Shown piece by piece: positions 37,096 through 41,918 of a DNA stretch of 41,918 bases; positions within the stretch are counted from its first letter, which is position 1, and every line of letters begins with the position of its first letter. The notes under the pieces were generated by a model, which saw only the letters and a list, made by a program, of their open reading frames with translations, ran no database searches and was not told the DNA's origin. The stretch is from a virus, in the IMG/VR virus record IMGVR_UViG_3300042923_000617, positions 1-41,918 of that record. One strand, written 5' to 3'. Both the position numbers and the translations under genes were made by a program.

Positions 37096-38248
37096 GCCTC
37101 CGTTGCCTCTTGAGACGTGGGGGGAGATCCGTGAGTTCACGCATAACGGGAAACCCGCAGCAAGTGCGTATTTCCGGGATAGTGATGGGCAGCGGCGTCG
37201 GATGATGCGGACGGGGAAAACGCGGACGGCGGCGCGGAATAATCTGACGGCGGCGATTCGTGCCCGTATCGGGGTTAGTGATGATGACGAGCTGTTGACT
37301 CCGGATACGACGTTGCGTGTGTTGTCGGGGCAGTGGTTTGCGGAGAAGTCTGCGGAGGGTGTGAAGCAGGGTACTTTGCGGACGTACCGGGTGTCGTTGG
37401 ATTCGCACATCATCCCGGAGGTTGGTGAGGTGCGGTTGTTTGAGGCGACGGTGCCGAGGATTGACCGGTATTTGAAGGCGCTGATCAGGTCCAGTGGGCC
37501 GGGGACTGCGACGACAGCCCGTGTGGTGTTGAAGGGCATGTTTGGGTTGGCGGTGCGGCATGGGGCGATGAAGTCGAATCCGGTTGCGGGGACGGCTGCG
37601 GTGACGGTGAAGCGTGGCCGGCCGGTGGCGCCGGATAAGGCGCAGGTGGTGGGTATCCGCTCCAGGTTTCATGAGTGGGATCAGATGTTGGACGGGCGGG
37701 GGAACCCGAAGACCACCCAACTGTCGGATGCGTGTGACTTCCTCACTGGGACGGGGATTCGTACCGGGGAGTTGTTGGCGTTGAAGTGGGAGGACGTTGA
37801 CCTGTTGGGTTGTACGGTGACGATCCGGCGGACGGTAGCGATCGGTGAGAACGGGAAAGCGTTCGTGCAGGATTTGCCAAAGACGGGTGATTCGGAGCGG
37901 ACCCTGTTGCTCCCTAACCCGGTGGTGCAGATGCTCACCCGCCGTCCCCGGTTCTCCGAGTTCGTGTTCCCCTCGTCTACGGGGACGTTTTGGCATCCGG
38001 CGAATTTTCGTGCGAGGTGGCGTGAGGCGTTGAAGGGTACCCCGTTCGAGGGGATCACGCCGCGTGCGTTCCGGAAGCTGGTTGCGACGACGTTGCAGCG
38101 GGCGTTGGGGTCGCGGGCGGCGGGGGATCAGTTGGGGCATGCGTCGGAGCGGACGACTGAGGCGCATTACATTATGCCGACTCGGTTGGGGCCGGTGACG
38201 GCGGTGTTGGACGACCTATTCAGCTTACAAATCACAAGGAGTGAGTAA
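37088..38248 (+). CDS. int: Tyrosine integrase
   Basis: Using ATG 37088 the protein has 386 residues; upstream ATG/GTG at 37058-37067 are alternatives. It has an N-terminal arm/SAM-like core (about 10-160). The catalytic domain has R225 in TGTGIRTGELLALKW, K265 in DLPKTGDSERT, R326 and R329 in ITPRAFRK (first position Arg instead of His), H351 in QLGHASERT and Tyr361 in AHYIMPT. It recombines attP with the host tRNA gene. It is plus strand, and attP lies about 750 bases downstream. Confidence 0.92.
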   Translation: MPRPPLPLETWGEIREFTHNGKPAASAYFRDSDGQRRRMMRTGKTRTAARNNLTAAIRARIGVSDDDELLTPDTTLRVLSGQWFAEKSAEGVKQGTLRTYRVSLDSHIIPEVGEVRLFEATVPRIDRYLKALIRSSGPGTATTARVVLKGMFGLAVRHGAMKSNPVAGTAAVTVKRGRPVAPDKAQVVGIRSRFHEWDQMLDGRGNPKTTQLSDACDFLTGTGIRTGELLALKWEDVDLLGCTVTIRRTVAIGENGKAFVQDLPKTGDSERTLLLPNPVVQMLTRRPRFSEFVFPSSTGTFWHPANFRARWREALKGTPFEGITPRAFRKLVATTLQRALGSRAAGDQLGHASERTTEAHYIMPTRLGPVTAVLDDLFSLQITRSE

Positions 38249-38526
38249 TGAGCCACCTAGACGGAAAGCCTTTCATCGACGGCGCGACGGTTCGCGCGGA
38301 ACTCCGGTACCCGCGCAACGCCGGCAACCCTACCGAGGTGCGGGTGGGGCTTGTGGACGTTCGCGCGGCGGATGACCTTGTGCTCCGGTACGACTTCGAC
38401 CGGGACGGGTGGGCGATCTTCCAGGACGAATCGTGCGAGACGGACTGGGGATTTGAGACGGTGCGCGAGTTGGTGGAGGTCGCGTTCATTCCCGCGTGGA
38501 ACCTCGCCGTCGAGGGGAGTGAGTAA
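38248..38526 (+). CDS. Cassette protein, 92 aa
   Basis: The protein MSHLDGKPFIDGATVRAELR continues with VGLVDVRAADDLVLRYDFDR and DGWAIFQDESCETDWGFETV, a beta-rich fold. It begins at the last base of the integrase stop and ends in EGSE at the next junction. No family is seen. It is part of the cassette downstream of the integrase. Confidence 0.6.
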   Translation: MSHLDGKPFIDGATVRAELRYPRNAGNPTEVRVGLVDVRAADDLVLRYDFDRDGWAIFQDESCETDWGFETVRELVEVAFIPAWNLAVEGSE

Positions 38527-38900
38527 TGCCAAGCGCAATTATCAAACCGAAGCGACACGAGGACTTCTACGTCCGCTACTCGACTGTCGTGGACAGCCCA
38601 TGCGAGTTCGGCACCCGCAAGGACATGATCCGGTTCGGCCATGAGATCGAACGCCTCGATCGCGCTGACGAAACGGGCACCTCCGCGCTGTGGGGATACA
38701 CCGACGACGCCCTCTGGCTTGGGTGGCAGGACACCACCGTCCACGTGCGCGAAGGCATCAGCGATCCGACTGCGCCCGATGACGCGTTGTGGGGCACGGT
38801 CGAGCGCGGTGATCTGCGCGCCTTCTGCGAGACGCTCGGGGACGACGGCAACTTCCACCCGCCCGCAGGCATGGTCACGTGGGAGACATGCCCTGAATGA
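38526..38900 (+). CDS. Cassette protein, 124 aa
   Basis: It starts MPSAIIKPKRHEDFYVRYST and ends in VTWETCPE. The middle has DTTVHVREGISDPTAPDDAL and LWGTVERGDLRAFCETLGDD. It is beta-rich with three Cys. The stop lies at the beginning of the left integrase arm site, so it marks the boundary between coding and attP. No family is recognised. Confidence 0.6.
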   Translation: MPSAIIKPKRHEDFYVRYSTVVDSPCEFGTRKDMIRFGHEIERLDRADETGTSALWGYTDDALWLGWQDTTVHVREGISDPTAPDDALWGTVERGDLRAFCETLGDDGNFHPPAGMVTWETCPE

Positions 38901-38922
38901 AAGTAGCCACTAAGTAGCGACT
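38901..38922. repeat. attP left arm: paired 11-bp repeats
   Basis: AAGTAGCCACT and AAGTAGCGACT lie head to tail. The same pair, in the opposite order, is at 39162-39183. Both pairs are preceded by TGA or TTGA. The spacing about the tRNA-like core is that of arm-type integrase binding sites in L5-like phages. Confidence 0.75.
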
Positions 38923-38929
38923 ACGCACG

Positions 38930-38966
38930 AAAAAGGCCCCCGCCGAGCTTTCGCTTGACGGGGGCC
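38930..38966 (-). terminator. Terminator between cassette and attP
   Basis: GGCCCCCG (38935-38942) pairs with CGGGGGCC (38959-38966), with a further AGC/GCT inside. On the minus strand it is followed by five T residues. It faces leftward readthrough but could also end rightward cassette transcription without a U-tract. Confidence 0.75.
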
Positions 38967-38993
38967 GATCCCTTACGGGAGTAGGTGACTGCC

Positions 38994-39033
38994 TGGTGCA
39001 CCCCCTGGGACTCGAACCCAGAACCCACTGGTA
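38994..39033 (-). other. attP: attP core (40 bases of a tRNA 3' half)
   Basis: The minus strand reads as the end of a tRNA: part of the anticodon stem (ACCAGT), variable region GGGTT, T-arm CTGGG-TTCGAGT-CCCAG, acceptor GGGGTGC, A and CCA. The upstream half of the tRNA is absent. The integrase presumably recombines it with the host gene and rebuilds its 3' end. The host tRNA might be tRNA-Lys, but the anticodon is not contained in the phage sequence. Confidence 0.82.
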
Positions 39034-39161
39034 AAGGGTGAAAGTTGGACTGACCTGGATATTTATGGCCTGACCGGAGGTTTGTGGACACTAGCGCCCG
39101 AGGGTCAGGTAGACCGAGATTTACCGAGATTCCGCGGGAGTCCGCTCGTTGGACGGATTGA

Positions 39162-39183
39162 AAGTAGCGACTAAGTAGCCACT
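39162..39183. repeat. attP right arm: paired 11-bp repeats
   Basis: AAGTAGCGACT and AAGTAGCCACT repeat the left-arm pair in swapped order. The distance from the core end is 128 bases, against 71 from the left arm to the core. Between core and right arm there is also a tandem ACCGAGATT. The whole attP region is about 290 bases. Confidence 0.75.
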
Positions 39184-39200
39184 AGACCACCCCAACGACG

Positions 39201-39242
39201 AAAAACGCCCCGCGCCCCACCCGAAGGTGAGACGCGGGGCGT
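39201..39242 (-). terminator. Terminator of the lysis operon
   Basis: CGCCCCGCG pairs with CGCGGGGCG, with an inner CACC/GGTG pair. The minus strand continues with TTTTT. It is 86 bases after the last holin-like gene stop (39328), in the correct direction to end the late transcript before attP. The bases 39243-39327 contain no gene. Confidence 0.85.
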
Positions 39243-39327
39243 CAGTCATGTCAGAACCAGGACAGGAAAATTCGGAGCCAACCCGGCAGGATCGGGGCAG
39301 ACCGGCTGTTCGTACGTGCGTGAGGCA

Positions 39328-39564
39328 TCAGGCACCCGTGTTCGTGTTCGCAACCGCAAGCGTCCCCACCGGGACACCCAGATACGCGAGAACCGCGAGC
39401 GAAGCGGTCAGCCACTCAGGCTGCGCGTACTCGAGCGACGCGAACCCAACCTGGGCGGCACCAGCAACGATGATCGCGATGACGTAACCGCCATAGATCA
39501 CCGCACGAGCCTTCGCGTTCTTCACGATCACGCCAAGGTGCGACGCGTTAGGGACATCAGACAT
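39328..39564 (-). CDS. Holin-like two-span protein
   Basis: ATG 39564 follows GGAGGAAGCA. The 78-residue protein has spans at about 22-41 and 52-73 (VIYGGYVIAIIVAGAAQVGF and LTASLAVLAYLGVPVGTLAV) and short termini. This fits a class II holin. It is the last gene of the lysis cassette and is separated from the gene upstream by a strong hairpin. Confidence 0.75.
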   Translation of the reverse strand: MSDVPNASHLGVIVKNAKARAVIYGGYVIAIIVAGAAQVGFASLEYAQPEWLTASLAVLAYLGVPVGTLAVANTNTGA

Positions 39565-39582
39565 TGCTTCCTCCAATAGGAA

Positions 39583-39602
39583 AGCCACCCCGCGGGGTGG
39601 CT
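39583..39602 (-). terminator. 20-base perfect palindrome between two membrane-protein genes
   Basis: AGCCACCCCG pairs with CGGGGTGGCT without a loop, and the minus strand continues TTTCCT. It is 16 bases downstream of the stop at 39619 and 18 bases upstream of the holin start. It could terminate part of the transcripts and so lower holin expression. Confidence 0.6.
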
Positions 39603-39618
39603 AGATGAGTTCGCGGGG

Positions 39619-39963
39619 TTACCGCGGAAGGTTGATAGGCCAGATCGGCCGGGGGCGCTCAGGGGTCTCCACATACCCGCCCCACTCGTGCAGGACGTGA
39701 GCGTGGGACCGGTACGCGTCCCGTTCGTTCTCCAACATCGACACGCGCGACTCGAGCTTCTTCACGTCATCGCGTAGCCCGGTCGCGTACTCGAGCGCGA
39801 GTTGGCCGGCGTCGACCTTCGCGTTACGTCGGTTGGTGAGCCATGTTCCGAACGCTGTGCCTGCCGCCGCGCATACAGCAGCACCAATCACACCTAGCGC
39901 GCCCCACGCGGCCACTGGGAGGCCGATTACGGCGTCCCAGAACCCAGGGTCTACCGCGGTCAT
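39619..39963 (-). CDS. Membrane protein with coiled coil (holin or spanin-like)
   Basis: The 114-residue protein has one span at about 14-38 (PVAAWGALGVIGAAVCAAAG), a basic patch (LTNRRNAK) and a coiled coil at 62-85 (GLRDDVKKLESRVSMLENER). It ends PRPIWPINLPR. A single-span holin, or a lysis partner, fits its position between the lysin and the second holin. It overlaps the lysin by four bases. Confidence 0.7.
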   Translation of the reverse strand: MTAVDPGFWDAVIGLPVAAWGALGVIGAAVCAAAGTAFGTWLTNRRNAKVDAGQLALEYATGLRDDVKKLESRVSMLENERDAYRSHAHVLHEWGGYVETPERPRPIWPINLPR

Positions 39964-40913
39964 GCGCCGTCGTCCAGCACGTCACGGAGGTGCGCCTGCA
40001 CCTCACGGGCGCGGAGCAACTGCGCCGAGATCGACGCCGACGCGTCCACGATCTTGTCGATGACATCCGTGATTGTCGCCAGGTCCGCCTCGAGCGCGAG
40101 CCTGTCCGTCACCACCGGAGGGATAACCGGGTTCTGCCCGTACTCCCCCACCATCGCCCGGGTGAAGTCAACCGACCCGCCCCACTGACCGTTCGACCAC
40201 TGCTGCAACTGTGCCCGCGAATCCCAGGCACCACCGGACCATGCGTAGGTCTGGAAGCCCCACCGGATCTTCCCCGCATCGAACGCAGCCTTCAACGGGC
40301 CAAGCCCGGCGTACAGGCCAGTGCGGTCCAGGCCGATCACCGATGCGATGCCGTCGAGCGCGGCGAGGATCTTCGGCATGTCCGTAGCCGGCGCGTCATA
40401 GTCCACGTTGAAGTAGATGGGGAACCACCGCAGCCCCAGCCTGTTCAGGAACCCCTCAGCGGCCTTAGCGACCCGAACCCCGGCGTCGAACCCGCCCAAC
40501 AGTTCCTTGCCGTCCTCCTCGTAGATGAAGAACACGTCAATGCCAGCAGCGGTGAGCGCGGCGAGCTCGGAGGGTCCGATGCCCTTGTTCGTGCGCCCGT
40601 CCTGGTACTTCTCCGCCCACAGGTACCGGCCCGCAAGCTTCACCCCACGGGACGCGAGCATGGCAGGGTCGGGACGGGAGAACGAATAGTCGACGCCGTG
40701 GGTGGACCCTGCCGGCGGGAACGCGAACCCGTCTGTCGTGATACCCCAGATCCCATCCGCAACGATGAACTTCGACTTCTGGTAGGCGATGACAGCGGCG
40801 TCGGTCATCGGACCCCAACGCCCATCAATCGCACCCGCATACAGCCCCAGGGCCTTCAGGAACGTCTGAATCTCAACAGTGGTGCGCGTCCCGTGGATCG
40901 CGTTGTAACCCAT
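39960..40913 (-). CDS. Lysin with peptidoglycan-binding and Rv2525c-like domains
   Basis: The 317-residue protein has an N-terminal peptidoglycan-binding domain (VEIQTFLKALGLYAGAIDGR and AVIAYQKSKF). A glycoside-hydrolase-like (Rv2525c/DUF1906) domain follows, with GVDYSFSRPDPAMLASRGVK at its start, EDGKELLGGFDAGVRVAKAA in the middle and a late LQQWSNGQWGGSVDFT. A helical tail follows. It probably cuts or binds the cell wall. It is the second lysin of the cassette, coupled to the first. Confidence 0.8.
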   Translation of the reverse strand: MGYNAIHGTRTTVEIQTFLKALGLYAGAIDGRWGPMTDAAVIAYQKSKFIVADGIWGITTDGFAFPPAGSTHGVDYSFSRPDPAMLASRGVKLAGRYLWAEKYQDGRTNKGIGPSELAALTAAGIDVFFIYEEDGKELLGGFDAGVRVAKAAEGFLNRLGLRWFPIYFNVDYDAPATDMPKILAALDGIASVIGLDRTGLYAGLGPLKAAFDAGKIRWGFQTYAWSGGAWDSRAQLQQWSNGQWGGSVDFTRAMVGEYGQNPVIPPVVTDRLALEADLATITDVIDKIVDASASISAQLLRAREVQAHLRDVLDDGA

Positions 40914-41596
40914 CAGTACGTCCCCAGCGCCACGGCACGGTCGTACCAGTACGTCGACACCATGTGCACCGGCATGGGGAGGGTCGGGTCAGCGCCACGC
41001 TGGAAAGCGCGCAGCATGTCCCACTCCGCCTTCGAGATGTTGCGGGACTTCCCCCGGGCCTGATTGAAGAACATGAACGGCTTCGAGCCGTCACCGTAGT
41101 AGAAGCCCATCTCGTCCTCCTCGGGTTCGGGAATGATGGGGAGTGGTCTGATGTTGATCGCCGCGAACTGCGGGACCGTCCACGGGTCACGGTCCCCGAT
41201 GTGCCACAGCTCTTGCGGGTTGACAAAGTCGGTCCAGAACCCGACGATGCGGCAGAGGGCGGAGAACCTGGCCCAGCCGAGGTCGCCCCAGTTCTGAACG
41301 TCGATCGCGCAGCACACACGCCCCTGATACTCGCCACCGTGGGAGGACGTGCCGGGGACTGCCGCCCACACCCCCAGGTCGCGCCGGTAGGCGTACTGGA
41401 TGCGGAGGGGACGGTAGATGTTCCACCCTGGGGTGACCCTGAGCGTTACGCCGTACTTCTCGCGGGCGAGGCGCACAAGCTCCTGCCAGCGTGCCGCGGT
41501 CCCGGGAGGGGCAAGGTGGAACCACTGCCCGTACTTATCCCACCCTGACCCGAGGTTCACCATCGTGGACTCGTCTAGCCGGCCGTTCGCGATCAT
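40913..41596 (-). CDS. Endolysin, VanY/M15-like peptidase
   Basis: ATG 41596 follows GGGAGGGAGCGGTC. The 227-residue protein has the zinc motif GTSSHGGEYQGRVCCAIDVQ (H86 and D99) and LWHIGD (H132), as in D,D-carboxypeptidase/endopeptidase M15. The C-terminal third resembles a small helical cell-wall-binding segment (FNQARGKSRNISKAEWDMLR). It cleaves peptidoglycan peptides. It overlaps the second lysin by one base. Confidence 0.85.
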   Translation of the reverse strand: MIANGRLDESTMVNLGSGWDKYGQWFHLAPPGTAARWQELVRLAREKYGVTLRVTPGWNIYRPLRIQYAYRRDLGVWAAVPGTSSHGGEYQGRVCCAIDVQNWGDLGWARFSALCRIVGFWTDFVNPQELWHIGDRDPWTVPQFAAINIRPLPIIPEPEEDEMGFYYGDGSKPFMFFNQARGKSRNISKAEWDMLRAFQRGADPTLPMPVHMVSTYWYDRAVALGTY

Positions 41597-41618
41597 GACC
41601 GCTCCCTCCCCCGGGCAT

Positions 41619-41667
41619 GCGAAAGGCCCCGGGTCACCTGGGGAGGGGACTTACCCGGGGCCTTCGC
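41619..41667 (-). terminator. Strong hairpin upstream of the endolysin
   Basis: A 15-bp stem with one bulged A (GGCCCCGGGT and ACCCGGGGCC at its centre) spans an 18-base loop. It lies between the HTH gene stop and the endolysin ribosome site. It has no U-tract, so it could be a terminator with an undetected lysis promoter behind it, or a stabilising leader. Confidence 0.65.
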
Positions 41668-41676
41668 GGCCTACTG

Positions 41677-41871
41677 CTACATGGATTGTCGACGCCACCT
41701 GACGATCGTGTCAGGACTGATACCAGCTACTTTCGCGGCTTCACGGATACTGGACCGCTCCGCTAACGCGAGAACCGCAGTCTGCCAGTCAGCGTCCGCG
41801 GTTTCCTTCGCCACACGCACCTGTTCGATGCGGGCGATGTCGTCTTCGGTCACAGCGCCACGTCGGGTCAC
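41677..41871 (-). CDS. Small HTH protein before the lysis genes
   Basis: GTG 41871 (overlapping the previous stop) gives 64 residues. The end, SSIREAAKVAGISPDTIVRW followed by RRQSM, is a resolvase-type helix-turn-helix. The first half is a helix with charged residues. It could regulate lysis or late transcription. It is the first complete gene of the lysis side. Confidence 0.7.
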   Translation of the reverse strand: MTRRGAVTEDDIARIEQVRVAKETADADWQTAVLALAERSSIREAAKVAGISPDTIVRWRRQSM

Positions 41872-41918
41872 TCAGCAAACGTACCGAAGTTCGGACGCCC
41901 ACCACGCACATACGTGTC
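41868..41918 (-). CDS. Junction-spanning hypothetical protein, C-terminal part
   Basis: This is the continuation of the gene at 1-175. After the overlapping 25 bases it encodes NFGTFAE and stops with TGA at 41868-41870. Its last bases form the GTG start of the HTH gene. In a circular map this is one gene of 66 codons, so the split is an artefact of where the sequence was opened. Confidence 0.65.
   Translation of the reverse strand, partial: DTYVRGGRPNFGTFAE
41894..41918. repeat. Terminal direct repeat, right copy
   Basis: The last 25 bases equal bases 1-25. Removing one copy gives a circle of 41,893 bp in which the gene starting at 175 reads through intact. Confidence 0.9.

Noticed and set aside
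37055-38167. Minus-strand frame of 370 codons opposite the integrase
   Set aside because: Pro/Arg-rich shadow. The plus strand has the full set of integrase catalytic residues.
38994-39033. Complete tRNA gene at attP
   Set aside because: Only the 3' half is present; acceptor 5' strand, D-arm and anticodon are missing, as expected for an attachment core.

Overview
The window looks like a complete temperate actinobacteriophage (siphovirus) genome of about 41.9 kb. It is GC-rich, with tightly packed, overlapping genes, a WhiB-family regulator, a DUF7455-type zinc protein, a ReqiPepy6 gp37-like tail protein and a Rv2525c-like lysin, so the host is an actinobacterium (a Microbacterium-like genus is a guess only). 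The first 25 bases (1-25) are repeated exactly as the last 25 (41894-41918). One minus-strand reading frame runs without a break from 175 through base 1 into 41918 and stops at 41868. The sequence is therefore a linearised circle of about 41,893 bp.

Layout. (a) Late region, minus strand, read from about 17.8 kb leftward: small and large terminase, SPP1-type portal, MuF-like protein, scaffold, major capsid, connector, tail-completion genes, major tail protein, tail-assembly chaperones with a GGGAAAA -1 frameshift site, tape measure, distal tail and tail-fibre genes. It continues through the circle junction into an HTH gene, a VanY-like endolysin, a second lysin with a glycoside-hydrolase-like domain, and two membrane (holin-like) proteins. 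It ends at a strong terminator at 39201-39242. A lone plus-strand membrane-protein gene sits between the chaperones and the tape measure. (b) 17.8-20.7 kb: HNH endonucleases, a tRNA-Asp, a 90-nt tRNA-like RNA and small zinc proteins. (c) Early region, minus strand, from about 35 kb down to 20.8 kb: Cro-like HTH, excisionase-like HTH, many small proteins, ERF recombinase, replication initiator, DnaB/RepA-like helicase, WhiB, RusA, SSB, cytosine methyltransferase, a nucleotide-metabolism pair (HAD 5'-nucleotidase and dATP/dGTP diphosphohydrolase) and a metallophosphoesterase. (d) 35.1-38.9 kb, plus strand: repressor-like HTH, a cassette of small genes joined by a repeated GGAGTGAGTAATG junction, and a tyrosine integrase. 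The attP follows, with a 40-nt tRNA 3' end as core flanked by paired 11-bp repeats.

How it works together. The divergent HTH genes at 34975 and 35094 and a GGTGGAGA-AA-TCTCCACC palindrome between them form the probable lysis/lysogeny switch. Integrase acts on attP at 39.0 kb. Leftward early transcription makes recombination and replication functions; no DNA polymerase is seen, so host polymerase is presumably used. The late operon packages, builds the siphovirus particle and lyses the cell. The most unusual items are the tRNA-like RNA at 19060-19149 (alanine identity elements, no anticodon arm) and RNA structures at the 5' ends of two HNH genes. Six HNH genes are scattered through the genome.
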